64,000 nucleotides of DNA, taken from assembly GCA_940671915.1 (NCBI GenBank), contig CALNVZ010003434.1, forward strand, positions 9,823,904 through 9,887,903, in the 5' to 3' direction. The notes beneath the pieces are model-generated. The model saw only the letters and a program-made list of their open reading frames with translations. It had not been told where the DNA came from and ran no database searches. The position numbers and the translations under genes were made by a program. The stretch is from Paracentrotus lividus (Eukaryota; Echinodermata; Echinoidea; Camarodonta; Echinidae). Shown in pieces: positions 1 through 13,302 of this stretch. How positions within the stretch are numbered: the first letter of the stretch is position 1; every line of letters starts with the position of its first letter.

Positions 1-207
1 ATTTCTATAAGTTTTTGTTTTCCATATCTTATTATCTTTATAAACTTAGTCCTAGTCCTCAGGCCAGTAAGACCATGCAGACAGAGTAAGATCCGCTGAT
101 ATTTTGTCAACAATCAAACATCAAGTTATTTCCAGACAACAGTCATAACAGTGCCTTTTTAACATGGTCAAGTCTTTGATCCGATCCTCATCATAATTGA
201 TCATTCA

Positions 208-1376
208 TTAAAGGGGAAGGAAACCCTAGGAATTCATTAAATTGTACAAAAACAGGAGGTTCAAAGAAGCTGATCAATGAAAATTTGAGAAAAAATGAAT
301 GAATAATAAGTTATGAGCATTTGAATGATCACTACTGGTATGGGGATCCTCACATTGGCAATGGGCCCAAGATGTGTGATGTCATACATGAACAACTTCC
401 CCATTACTTTTGTACATATTTCACTCAAATTGTCTTTTTTTAGTAATTCCATTAAAAGATCTGAGATTCTTTTCATGGGAGGACATGTAATGCAAGTTCA
501 CAAAATACAATCATGTGTGAAGAGTCTATACTACCATTAGAATGAGGAAAAAGAAGAATTTTTGGTATTTTTTTGTATGTCATATGGTAACTATACACAG
601 CCCCGTTGCCGAAGGCGACGGGGCTGTACTTCCACCACCCCTATTTACAGCGTAACTTTCAGTGATGATGAGCGCAAAGTGAATTATACTGGTCAATTTA
701 ATCAATCTAATGTTAAAATGTTGTTGTAAGGTTTCTATGATGTTTCACGCGTAACAACGACTAAAAATGAAAGTATATAAGAGCTTCTTGACTTACCAAA
801 TTGAATTTTCCGTTGGCCTTGTCTCTTCTCATAGTGTTGGTGCCATCGCTGCCATTTTCTATGACGTCATTTTACTGTGCGAAGACGTATGGCGAAGACA
901 ACGCACACACGGAGAAATATACGTTGATGGACTCAATTTTCCTGTATTTTTCTACATTTTTAGTTGATTACTTCATGTGAAACATTCGCAGATGTCACTA
1001 ATTCGAGGAAAAACTTCAAAGAATTGATTCAATGTGAGTATGAATTCAAATAAGGTATTTTTGACCACGAAATTCGTGGTCATGTATAGATATTTTCAAA
1101 ACTTCGCCAAATATGTCAACTGGTTCGTCAGTTCCCGTCGCTTCGCGACGGGGGCTGGTCGGTTTAGTCATATGGGAGAGTTGTTCATATGTGACATCAC
1201 ACATCTTGGGCCTGTTGCCAGTGTGAGGATCTCCATAGTGTTAGTGATCACAACGTTCAAATGCACATAACTTTCTTATTATTTATTCAATTGTCCTCAA
1301 ACTTTCTTTAATCTATTTCTTTGATTTTTTTGTTTTATACAATTCAACTGAATCCTAGGGTTTCATTCTCCTTTAA
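208..1376. mobile_element. Foldback/MITE element with TTAA flanks and arms of about 195 bp
   Basis: The sequence at about 208-405 is the imperfect reverse complement of about 1173-1376. Both ends read TTAAAGGGGA or TTAAAGGAGA going inwards, and a TTAA sits at each boundary (208-211 and 1373-1376), which suits piggyBac-type insertion. No transposase is present, so it is non-autonomous. A part of the same arm recurs at about 35905-36000 in a GDPD1 intron. Inside the element are two CG-rich hairpins (598-628 and 1129-1157), possibly bounding a nested insert. Confidence 0.7.
598..628. repeat. CG-rich hairpin
   Basis: ACAGCCCCGT is followed by a short loop and then its complement ACGGGGCTGT. This makes a near-perfect stem in very AT-rich surroundings. 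A second, similar hairpin lies at 1129-1157, with CCCGTCGC paired to GCGACGGG. Both resemble the terminal hairpins of other elements in this window (46523-46554 and 56659-56693). Confidence 0.7.
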
Positions 1377-1983
1377 ATTCTTTACGAACATGACGAAATA
1401 CATATTTGCCCACGTAAAGTATTGTGGCACAAGTATTGTTGCCATACCCCATAGCCATACCATGGTTCATATACATTCACGTTGCAAATGCACGCAGACA
1501 AAATCATCATGAACATCATCATCATGCATGATGATGATGCAAACACAGCACGCCACATCTATAGCCACCATCATCACATCAGCCACCACTGTTTACATGG
1601 TTTACATTGCAGACAAACGCCTACTCGAAATGCATCTTACCCGTAAAGCTCCGGGCCCTTGACCGGGTGACAAGCTATCCAAAACAGCCCTAATCAAACG
1701 CTCTTCTCTTCCACAAATCCTAGCCAAAATGTCAACTAGAGTGCCAACCACCTGTATGGCTTGTTTTCACTGTGGTGACCTTTCAGTTTTCAGTCTGTTT
1801 TATGATCTTAAAATAGCGATAGTATAGTGTCGTCCCTGTTAGATCATGTGACCAATCTGGATCCGTGAGAAATTATCGCGAAAAGTGTGCAGAAATATTT
1901 CATTCATTATTGACATTATTGCAACCAGCGAAAGAGGGCGGTATGGCAAATCACTGTGAAATGTTGATTGGGGACAAGTGCAA

Positions 1984-1985
<2 letters not shown>

Positions 1986-2045
<60 letters not shown>
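1986..2045. repeat. (TGA)n microsatellite
   Basis: About twenty near-perfect TGA units. It produces long His or Ile runs in reverse frames that are not real proteins. Confidence 0.95.
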
Positions 2046-2444
2046 GATGAATTGATGATGATGATGATGATGGTGATAATGAGGATGACGTTGATGTGTT
2101 GGTAAGTTTGTTTTTTTTTTCATGTGCAATCACAAAACGACATCATTAAAAAAAAAAAAAAAAAAAAAAATCCACAGTTTGGTTAAATTATTTAACAATG
2201 GAGCTTAAAGGTGAATGTAATATTTGATGGATACAAATACGCTAATAATTTCCATAATCCTGCACAGGAAATTTTTGGTTTGCATATTTCTAGGCTTTTT
2301 GTACATGTTAATAGATATAAGCATTATTTGAAATTTTATTTGTTGCAAAATGCGAAGGTAAAAAAGGTAAATAAATGATGTTTATATATGAGTTACTTCC
2401 TTTTTTTTAAAATGACAAATCGATATTGATTGGAAATTTTGCTT

Positions 2445-2690
2445 ACATTTCATTCATTCATTTCATTTAGGTTTTATTTCCACAATCATCTGCATATTAA
2501 CAATGTAAACAATGTCAATACATGAACAATGTAATATGAGAACATAATATATTCATACAAAGTAAATATAATTACAATAATATTACAGTTACTTAAAAAA
2601 TAATAATAACTTCAATGCATCGACAAAGGCTGGTTTAATACTGATGATCCTTCAAAACAACATCGCCTATGAAACCTCCTCCTTTATTGT
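2445..2690 (-). mobile_element. Probable LINE 3' end with TGAA-type tail
   Basis: Read on the minus strand, the segment ends with an AATAAA-like stretch followed by short TGAAA and TGAA units. That is the same architecture as the tail of the LINE at 29754-31010. No coding part of the element is recognisable, so this is a short 5'-truncated remnant, and the family call is inference. Confidence 0.4.
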
Positions 2691-3380
2691 TTGTTTGTAA
2701 ACAACGCAAAATTATATTATAGGGAAATCCCCCGATTCTGGCGCACCCTTGTGTCGTATTATGGTTCAATGCACTTTTACGTGCATTCTCTCAGAGGGAA
2801 ATCCCCCAATCCTGCGCCCAAGTGTTTGTTTTGGTTCAACGCACTTTAAACCTACATTTTCCGCGTAGGAAGCTGTGCGCGGATAATTACGCGCATCTGC
2901 TGACGCAACAAAGAGATTATAATGCATTGTGACGTCATAAAGAAACACTGTTCTAGTTTCACTGCATAACAACGGTCGTAGGCATGTAACGTAAAAATTC
3001 ATCAGTAGCGACAAGTATTTGATTTCAAATAAACAATCATGACCTCCGTACAAAGTCACATACCTGGACTAAACTAACAAAATAAAGGTAAATTGATATT
3101 CTTGTTCTATATTTTTGCCCCCAAAATATAAGGAAGTTCTTGTTTTGCAAAAAGAGGCGAAAGCTAGAAAAGTTTAGTGCTTTAATTTTCAATATAATTA
3201 AAAACTAGCATACTAATCTAAGATCATAATATCTACTCAGTTTTATTCCAGCTGATAAAGTAGTTGAATATCCAAAAGCACTATCTCTCCAAAAACTAAT
3301 TAATACCTTCAAAGATGATTGTTATTCTATTTGTGTTCGAGCCACAGCAGATTCCGTTTTGATGTTACGATCTCTATCCC

Positions 3381-3500
<120 letters not shown>

Positions 3501-4398
3501 CTCGTGATTTCTAACTCCTTATTTGTTGCTAATATTTTCTATTCTACAGTATTCATATTTCGCTTTCTCTCTCCTCTTTCATCTACACATACCTTCCTTT
3601 TCTCATTTCTATTCTATGATGATACTATTCCACTTTAACTTTCTTTTTCTGACTATCACGGTAGATGGACGACCAAATGATTTTGCAACGGATATAAATC
3701 AGATGTGATTCAGAGCAACTTGTATTTATTGGAGTGAGAATACTTCACAAAATAATCATCAAACTGGAATATGGTAAGAAACGTATTGAGAGTATTTTCT
3801 CATTTATAATGTCAGTATAATGAGAGTATTTTATAATTTATAATGTCATAATATTATACAGGTTAGGTTCAAAGCCATTTTGTATATTTTGTCGTTGGGA
3901 ACATTTATTTATGTCTAATATACCTTTTCTTGCATATCAGGACAACAACCCCAAGAAATATGGTTATGGTTAGGTGTAGAGTAAGGGGGTATATTTTTGG
4001 AGGGGTAGTTTTCCGGGGTAGTTGACCTAGAACCCTTTTCTTGTACTATACTCTTAAAATTAAAAAGACTTTAAAGGGATTGAAATTCCATTCTAACAAA
4101 GAGTTACGTTAAGGACAACCCTCTTTTCGAGTAAGAAAAAATATGAACAGATTAAACAAAAAAAATGAGTGGTCAATATTACGCCAACTCAAGAAACATT
4201 TTAATGTCAGAAATCGAGCATCAGTTATTGAATCATATCATTTTCTAATTTCCTCTGTTGATAATTATTAGGATAACGCACATTTAATGTTACCCTATCA
4301 AGTATGGGAATTTATAATGTTGAATAATTATTCCCCCACATAGAAATGAATAAATTACTTACTTAACTTTTAAAAAATCTCTTCTCTGACGCTACAAA

Positions 4399-7300
4399 AT
4401 GAAGGACTACTCGATTATGGAGACGGCAGACTGCAGGCGACACGGATACATCTTGACCGATAAGACCCTGGGATCGGGCACCTATGCAAAGGTCAAACTG
4501 GCGCGGGTTATGGAGAGGAAGATATCGCAAACTCTCAAGCTGAAACAGGATTTAAGAATCAAGGGGCATAACAAGGTAAAATGCATAGTTTTATTTGTAT
4601 TTTCAGTCATACAGTCGCATTGAAATCAAATTTTTGCTTTGTGGTGTAACATCGCATACAATGATTTCAACAGGGCAGTGTTCATGCATTTGTTGTTCAA
4701 ACAGAGAGAAAACATGACAACACTATGTCTTGTTTAATGATAGATAGATAGATAGATAGATCATGGTTTTTATTGGCAATATTCAAAATAGCAGCAAAAG
4801 GCTGAAACAAAATGAATTTACAAAGGTATAAAACATTTTTAAAAATACATAACAGCATTATAAAAATTCAGTCATCTTGAGAAATATACGATTTAACATT
4901 TACAAAGAATAATGAATTGATTAACAAATAAGATTAAGATTATGGACGTACAAGTCAAGGTAAAATATAATAGAGAATTCATGTTACGCTGTGCGGGTAA
5001 GTCACAAAGAAATACAACTTTCAAGTCTTTACAATTACTGTTCCACGATCAATAATTGAATATGTCCGAATAGATTCATCGTTAAGTTTGTTGTATTATT
5101 TTGAATCTGCTGGATGAATTAACGATGCACTTTCTGTGTGCCTTCTTTGTACATATAAATACAATGTGGCCTAATCCTTTCACATTGTAACGCATGTTGT
5201 AACGTTAATATTCCACATAAGCACTTTCTTTGTACTATCTTTATTTGTATTATAATTTTGAAGGGAAAGGGATTAAGACAATGAATTCTTCGATGGGCAC
5301 GTACGTCCATTAATTACTTTGCGGGTTGTTATGTTTTGTTCCAGGTTGCTGTAAAGATCATTTCGAAGAAAGATGCTCCGGCCGAATACTTAAAGAAGTT
5401 CATGCCCAGAGAGATAGATGCCATGAGAATAACACACAAACACTCCAATCTTGTAAGTTAACATTGCTTCGATAAACAAGAGGTTTTACCTATGAAGAAT
5501 AGAAAATGGAAATAAAATATGTACATCATTGCTTGAGAATGAGGAATGCCAAAAGAATTGCCAAATGTCGCTTGTCGTATTTCTGAGATAATCGGGTTCA
5601 AAGATTGTGCATCTCAAAAATATTGTAAAAACACCAAACCATCGTTTATCTCCTTCGTAAACCTAAATTAGATTCAACTGTACGAGTTTTTCCGGAGTGA
5701 ACGCGGAGTCTATCTTGTCCTCGAATATGCTGCCAACGGTGATATTCTGTCCTACATCAATGATAGCGTACTGGAAACAGGCACGGCGGTAGAGGAACAG
5801 AAGGCCAGACAACTTTTCCGTCAGATTGTGTCCGGGGTTACCTTTTGTCACAATCGGAACGTGGTTCACAGGTGGAGTACAGTTATTTTTATTTGATTGT
5901 CTAATAAACTCCACATTCCACGAAAAAGGGTAGGGTTACTAAAAATGTAACTCGTCAATCAATTCATTTTAAAGAGAAACCGAACTGGCCCCAATCTGGA
6001 TATGGGCTCTCATATCTTATGTGTAATAAAAGCTAGTCTTATAGGCCTATACCTTTTGAAATAAGTATCAACAGTTCAGGGCATATTTCACTGCCTACTA
6101 TTTTATTCTATTTTATATATAGGGAAAATACAATCTTCTTAAGTACTTGTTTTGCTACCTGGGGCATAATTATTGTGGTATGAATGTATTGAGTAGCAAA
6201 TAAGTGTGCTATCATTCAAGTGGGTCTTTATTATAAGGCTAAGCAGCTCTTGATTTTTCCATTTTGGAATCAGAACCGGGCCAATTTGGTAGTTGAGGAC
6301 TTGAGGTGGTTCTTATGTTACTGGTTCATATTGGCTTTAAAAAATAACCATAGCAATATGTGTTATGACCGAAATAAAAAGAGCAGCAAACAAAATGTAT
6401 TCTGCACTGCTATCTAAAGAAGATAGCAAACTACTAAACTAATTATTTTAGCATTTTATTTAATTTAGATTAATACATAAGATAAAAACACAAAATAATT
6501 GAAGAAAATGAATAAAATGTATTCATCTTGTAATGCGTAATATTACAACATTAAGTATGCTATATTAGGTAGATAGCAAACTATTAAAGTTTTAAATGAC
6601 AGATTTTAAAACAAAATTTTGATTATTTAATTTGATACTTTGTAGAAATATAGCAAAACATTAGCACTTTTTCGTTTTCACTTGATGGTTCATTTTACAA
6701 ACAAAATGAATTTTGTTGTCTTTTGTAGACTTTTTTTTAATTAATATAAATATTGAAAACATAAATGCTTGTAGTTATGACTGAAAATTCAATCATCATT
6801 CAATTCACCACATTTAATACCGAATTTGTCTTCCAACAAATGTATATCCTACAAAGCATTAAATGAATTATTACTTAAGCGAATTGTTAATTTAGTAATA
6901 TATGTACCAATTCGATATTTGAGGATTCGAACCCTTTTTGTCAAATCTCTTTCAGGGATTTGAAATGTGAAAATATCCTCCTGGATGAAAACTGGAATGT
7001 CAAAATATCAGGTAAACTAATCATGAATTATTGTAGTGTTAAAATAACAAAACCTGTCACTACTTTTTTTGTAGGTATTTAACGAAAACTATCGTTCTTA
7101 AAACGATTCAAATAAATTCTGGATCAATATCAGATCGATATCAACCATACATTTTACTTTGTCTTTATACGTGTGTATCATGTATGAGGTTAATTATGAG
7201 GGGGAAGAAGGACGTTTATTAAAAAAATTATGGAATTTTCTTTTTCGAATTCATTAATGGCATAGTTTTTGTTCGAACTGATTACTTCTTGTTGCCTTTA

Positions 7301-10300
7301 TCAATGTCTGCCGTATAACCTAAAAAGGGTGGTTTCGCTTTTTGAGACGATTCCTGACTTGTCCCTCCTCTTTCTTTCTTGACGCGGTCTCCATTCCAAA
7401 AGCCTGTGATAGGGGGTATCTCGAAGAATCCGGAACGAGCATACGTGTATGGTTGACCACTTGAGTGGGGGGGGGGGGGTAGGGGGCTACCCCCTCTCTA
7501 TTATCGATTTTGTTCCGTTTTTTTTTTTTTTTTTGTCGATTCCCACCCCCCCCCTATCTTTAATTTTTTAAGTTCCTTAGTTGTACCATATCCATTGTCG
7601 CACTCGTTATACTAATTGCAAATGTTAACAAAACTCACTATTACGTCCTTCTCTTTCTCTTTTCTTTTTCAAAATCCTTTATAGACTTCGGTTTTGCATG
7701 TCGGTTCCCGTCCAATCGCTGCAACATGTTGTCGACGTTCTGTGGTTCCTACGCCTATGCCGCCCCGGAAATCCTGGCTGCTAATAAATATGATGGAAAG
7801 CTTGCTGATGTCTGGAGCCTGTGAGTACATCAGTTCATTGTTTCAAAATATTACTGTTCTTAATCGTTTCGAACAAGAAAAAGTACACTCTAAAAAAACT
7901 TTTTTAAAAATCAAAGGGTTTAAACGGATAAACTACCCTTTAACGAGGTCGAGGGGTGACAGCGTTTTGTAAAAGGGAGGAAAAGAGTGTTACTCCTTGG
8001 CCTTTATCTACCATTTTCCACCCATCTTAGAATGTATTTCATTAAGTAAATTAAGCATGTAAACATTAGCCGTCAGTACTAAAGACATTGTAGGCCAATC
8101 CAAAAATCTGCCAATAATATTCAAACATTTAACAAATTGCTAACTTAATAACTTAAAGTTGATATTACGACCATTCTTCTAAGATGGTAGCTTAAATTAA
8201 CACAATTAAAAAAAAATAACCCACTTCTCTGGTAAAAATCATTAGCAACATTTCCAAATTCAATCCCAGGTGCAAACTTTCTTTAAAAAAAAAAGACCTT
8301 TTAGAAGAACACAGAGCACCTTTATTAACCGTAGGTACATTTTCTTCTACCGAGTGAGTCAGAAAAAAACTAGACCCCTAAAAACATATTAATAAAAACA
8401 AAACTATTTAATGGATCCCAACTTAGTATACATGTTCTGAAAGAATAACTCTTCCCGCATCTTTTGGTACCAATTTTGTGTGTCATATCTTTATGCTTGG
8501 ATGAACATGGCGCATTGTTTGCGAACATGTAAATTTCGAATTGTGCAAGAATGAGGATAAGATTGAAACAAAAAAAGCGGACACAAAAAGCAACAACATC
8601 CTGAATAAAATAGCATAACTTCTTAAGGAAAATGTTTTGAGCCAAATTACATGGCAAAGATGTTGTTACAGTTATCAACTAGATTTTGTGTAAAAATTAG
8701 ATTGATTTGTCAAGTAATCCACGAATGAGGACAAACCAAAAAGTAAAATATCACCGACAGACCTAAAAAGGCCTTCTAATACCTTTTGAAAGTGATTATT
8801 TTGTCTCTAACGTGTGCTCACTCAAACCTGACTCTACAGATTTCTCTCATTTGCACACAAAAGGATCCCAATATATGTAACAACACCCGTGCAAAGTTAT
8901 TAAGTGCAAAACATTTTCGTTCAAGTGTAAAAAGTGATGCTATTTTAATCAGGATTGAATTGCTTTTTTATGGCTTTTTTTTGTTTTGATTTTACTCCCA
9001 TTCTTGCACAATTAGAAATTTTCATGTTCGCAAACAATGCGCCGCGTTTATCCAATCGTAAAGATATAATACAAAATATTGGTGTCAAAAGATGTGGGAA
9101 GAGTTACTCTTTCGGAATATGCATAATGATTTGGGGTTTATAAATTGGTCTTCTTTTTATTGACATTTTTCTAGGTGTCTATTTTTTCTGACTCATTCGG
9201 GATAGACCCTATTGGTCTTGCCTCTGTTGTTATTCTTCTTCAATGACAATGCAGGGAACTTTTTTTTTTTCCAAAGTGGATAGGCTAGGAACAACAAGTA
9301 GATGGTAATTTTTGCAGTTTTGTACAAGTTTAATGAAAAAAAAAGTTTAGAAAACTTTTAGAAAAGCCCCCCCCCCCCCCGGCTCTGCGGTCCCTGCAAT
9401 GACGTTTTTGTCCGGAGCAAAGAAAACTAATTATGAGCTTATAAATTGTTATATAACAATATTTTAACTCCTTACATTAGTGGAATCATACTGTATGCGT
9501 TGGTGAACGGTCGCCTTCCATTCAACGATCAAAATCTTCACACACTCATGGACCAAACGAAGAAGAAGATCAAGTTTCAGCCGTGGGTCTCGAAAGGTAA
9601 TGGATTTTACCTTTGTACAACATTTATTATTGCTGTATTGTAAATATACTTTAACATATTCGACATTTGGAAAGTTTAATATTTCTTCAACATCTTGACA
9701 CTATTATATCACTGATCTTCAACAACGATTTCCAAGACATAATTATGTAACGCAAAAATAAATATCTCATTATATTATTAAAAAAAATTAAAAAAACAAC
9801 AACAAAGATTTGGATATTAATTTGATTTGATTCCATTTGATTTTTTGGTTTAAAAAAATAATAACAATCCGATACCCCTGGATTTATAATACATGTACTT
9901 TGATAACTATTTGCTTTAAACTATTGAAAATATTTTTGTTTAAAATGAATTATCATAGATTCTTGTTCATTTGAGTATGATTACATTGAGCACATTGACG
10001 ACAAAAGTAAATTCTGCTTATCACATTCTAGACTGCACACATCTTATTCGGAAAATGCTACGACAGAGGCCGCTTCTACGCATGCGTGCAAACGAAATTA
10101 TCCAGCACCCCTGGGTTCGGCAAGAGCCTATAAGCAATACGTGGCACGAAGGGGCGGCCGCCATGTATGAAAAAGACCCCTCCTTCAATAAGGAACGAGT
10201 AAGTACTATTACTTAATGCTCATTTCAATGAAGCAATATGACTAATGTTCGGGTTGTCTACGTATAAGCAAACTCACGGGGGAAAAAAAAGTGTTGACCT

Positions 10301-12968
10301 ATAGGCCCTACATGAATAATACTTAACAATTTTTGTGGGGGTGGGGCTAAGTAAAAACAGTCATCATGATAAGCTGTTCGGCATTTCTTTGTTTTATGTT
10401 TTAAAAATTATCTAGGCCTTCTCGTTTTCGTAAAGCCCTCAACCAATTCTTTAAAGGAAAGAAATGATATTTTAATCATATTTGACCGTTGACAAAACAT
10501 ACATGAGTATACTCTACATCAGTTGCTTCCTTTCTTGTTTGTAATTTTCGAAATGTATAGCCGGGAAATGAGATACAGATAATCACTAAAATTGTTACGC
10601 GGAAGAATAAAAGTAAAACATTGCTCTAATAACGATCGATGACGATTTTTAGTTTTATAGACGTTGGCGATACGATTCGTTTCAATTCTTCTAAATTCGC
10701 TCTCAGTCTTTCACTCGGTTCATGACGATGAAGGAGAGCGTCCACGGGCAAGAAAGACAAGATCGTCGTGCGACCATCCACGACGCAAAGCAACAAACCA
10801 TGGACACATTGACGCAAGCAAAGATGATACAACCATCCACAACGCCTACGGTTCCGTTGATGATGGCGCCCACGAAGGATAAAATGGTCCGAGGTCGGTC
10901 TTCGCCGATCAAGACGAAGATTCTGCTCGCCGATGGTCGGATAGTGAAGAGGGAGTTGAATGGCATGATCGGTAAGCATCCACAATTATAAAGATACGAT
11001 GGTTTGTATAACCTCGATGATCTCCTCCCCCCCCCCCCCAAAAAGAGAATATGTCAGGTTAACTAAAAAGTAATAAGACTCGTCCTCTGTCGACAAAAGG
11101 CCAAACTAAAAGAAATATTTAGTTGTATGACTGAACCATCGTCTTACAAAATCGGCATTTATCTCCTGTTGGGTATATTCTCTGAGTAACGTATTCATGG
11201 TAATTGTTGATTTTGTTCCCCGTTTTTGTCATTCCTTTGAAATCCCCTGCTCTATTCCTCGACGCATTATAAGCGTACTCACTGCTCTTCATCCTCCTCG
11301 AACTTCTAATTTTCTTCTTCATCTTCATTTGATCCCTTTTCTTTTCCTCATCATCTCTTCTTCTTCTTCTTCTTCTTCTTCTTCTTCTTCTGCTTTAAGC
11401 TACATTCGCCTTTTTTCCTTTATCTCAATTTATATTATTGTACCGTCATTATCCGTCGTTTATACTAATTCATGCTTGATGTATAACTTTACAAGTTTTT
11501 TTTTTAACGATCTTTAATTTATTTCAACAGAGGAGAAGAAGAAGCCGAAGGAAGCCGAACGCTACGAGTACGGCCCCGAACACAACAAATACTACGGCGC
11601 CAAGCTGGCCGACCTCAAGAAGAAACTGGCAGCTGCCAAGTCACCCACGACCTCGCCAAACTACGCCATCACCATGCGAACCCGTATGCGGAACCTCTAC
11701 AAGCGCATCTTGGGCGACGACCCCGAAGGCGAGCACGTCTTCGATATGGAGAATGAGCCCGGCAAGTGTTTGGTGTCGAAAAAGTACGAACCCAACCAAA
11801 GGGCTGTCGATATCACCAATGGAAGTCGAAGTCCCTATAAAGGCGGCTGCACTGGGGATATGACAGTACCAAGAGAAGGTGTCATAAGGTCGACGTACCG
11901 GGAAAAGACGATACGTATTCCAACTGAGGTAATCTTATTGGTCGAGGCCTAACTATTCAACTGCTGAAATGCTAATCTTGCAGTTTAAAGGAAGAAGACG
12001 ACTCAAAACAGATAGAGAGAGAGAGAGAGGGAGAGAGAGAGAGAGAGAGGGGGGGGATACTAGAGAGAAAGAGAGGGGGTTTAGAAGGACTTGCAAGATG
12101 TAGTATGAAAAGTCCTCTGCAGCTAACAGTATAAGTGTTTGTTTGTTTTTATTCACCCCATGAAAAAAGGAGATATGTTTGCTAAAATACAAAAAATTCC
12201 CATAGGAATTATTAGCAACAATTGCTTTGGTCTTCTGAAAGGCGCACTCTTTTTAAATGATTAAAGGAACATAAAATATATTTCTTACGCAATTGTGTTT
12301 TTCAAATTAAATCATCGTCTATATTTTTGAATACCGAATTATAATTTCGTATGTCATTTTCTATAATAGTTATCGCTATCAAAAAATTTGCATGTTTTTT
12401 TTTTTTTTTTTTTTTAAACGTTAGGCAATACTTTTTAATTCCTTTATCTTTTATTCTTTCAAAGGTGGGTGCCGAAATCATGAATGAGGACGCCTTCGAC
12501 AATATAATGCCCGACGTTCCTATAACCACATCGCCCATATCCGGAGAAGACAGTTCGCTACCGATCGCAGCGGTCGCTGTCGCCAACAGACTCCAGACTA
12601 GCGGTAGATCAAATCGAGCTGCGACCTCAGTGCAATCGAAATCGACCTCGTTGAAATCCAAATCGACCTCCGCGAAACCACTTTCAACGTCCGTGATCTC
12701 AAACGAACCCCAGTCCGACCAGGACCTCAGTCTGAGTCCACCATGTAACGAAACATCGGACGCATCAACGAATGTCATGACGAATGAGAAGATGCTATTG
12801 AAAAGGGAGACGGTTCCGAGATCGAAGCTCAAAAGCTCGCCGACCCCAGGCAGTGTTGCTGGTGGACAAAGTAGAAGCAATGGATGTGAACCCGGGGCAG
12901 CTTTGAAAACAAGCGATTTGTATTCGCATGTACAGAACCTTCCTGTATTAAAGAAAGTTGCTGTGTAG
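4399..12968 (+). CDS. TSSK-family serine/threonine protein kinase with long C-terminal tail
   Basis: Exons: 4399-4575, 5345-5452, 5672-5871, 6956-7011, 7685-7820, 9481-9596, 10032-10198, 10707-10971, 11531-11928, 12465-12968. All junctions are GT..AG and the phases agree, giving about 708 aa. The kinase domain spans residues 16-293: glycine loop GSGTYAKV (25-32), VAVK lysine 63, PREI glutamate 82, HRDLKCEN (161-168), DFG (181-183), [10 protein letters not shown] (200-209) with activation-loop threonine 198. These motifs, with HPWV closing the domain, match the testis-specific serine kinases, TSSK4 more than TSSK1. Known members act in spermiogenesis; that role here is inferred. Two oddities: about 16 extra residues between strands beta 2 and beta 3 at the end of exon 1, and a charged then Ser-rich tail of over 400 aa where family members usually total 270-370 aa. 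The start could also be Met7. Confidence 0.9.
4738..4860 (-). mobile_element. (GATA)n tract with adjoining probable retroelement 3' end
   Basis: A perfect GATA tract at about 4741-4760 is followed by a unique-looking stretch. Read on the minus strand it looks like a retroelement 3' untranslated end running into an ATCT tail. It lies in the first kinase intron. No coding sequence remains, so the assignment is tentative. Confidence 0.35.
6176..6345 (+). repeat. Dispersed repeat, copy 1 (second copy at about 35545-35685)
   Basis: This stretch of kinase intron 3 is clearly related to about 35545-35685 in a GDPD1 intron. Shared words include TGAATGTATTGA and GGACTTGAGGTGGT. Neither copy has terminal repeats that I can define, so the class is unknown. 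Confidence 0.6.
8349..9203. mobile_element. Long inverted-repeat element in kinase intron 5
   Basis: The sequence at about 8349-8625 is the diverged reverse complement of about 8938-9203, separated by some 310 bp. The outermost part contains GAGTGAGTCAGAAAAA on the left and its complement TCTGACTCATTC on the right. No open reading frame for a transposase is present. It could be a non-autonomous DNA element or two inverted copies of one repeat; no target duplication is clear. Confidence 0.6.
11353..11392. repeat. (TTC)n microsatellite in kinase intron 8
   Basis: About a dozen TTC units, part of the pyrimidine-rich stretch upstream of the acceptor of the ninth kinase exon. Confidence 0.85.
12015..12078. 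repeat. (GA)n purine tract in kinase intron 9
   Basis: A GA-rich tract with an embedded G run. It has no coding meaning. Confidence 0.85.
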
Positions 12969-13290
12969 GAGAAACTCGACGGTAGTTGAAGATTCAGTTA
13001 GCCTGTTATTCTTGATGACGAAGTGAAAAAAGGGAGGCTAAAAAGAAGGCGGCACTGTAGACCATGCTGATGTCTCTGAAAGGACGATATTCTACATGAT
13101 CGGGGAAAATATTAGCACACAAGTTCGTTCAAATATATGAAAAGATCTTACCAAAAGTAAAATATAGTCCCTAGGAACAGTTACATGAAAAGGATTTAAT
13201 ATTTGAACGTCACAAATGTTTTGATAACGATGTTAACGCGTTGACATTAACACATATCTTGTGAGTCACTATCTTAAAACATAACTCTTT

Positions 13291-13302
13291 AATAAAAATA
13301 AA
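13291..13302 (+). terminator. Candidate polyadenylation signal of the kinase gene
   Basis: Two overlapping AATAAA hexamers follow each other here, about 325 bp past the kinase stop codon, with a GT/T-rich stretch just downstream. This is the first strong signal after the stop. Confidence 0.6.

Noticed and set aside
2766-3059. Minus-strand frame of 97 aa
   Set aside because: Covers part of an imperfect tandem duplication; no recognisable domain or splice context.
10626-11041. Minus-strand frames of 112 and 119 aa
   Set aside because: Antisense of kinase exon 8; no family features.
12302-12880. Minus-strand frame of 192 aa
   Set aside because: Antisense of the last kinase exon; the plus strand continues the kinase frame with correct phase.
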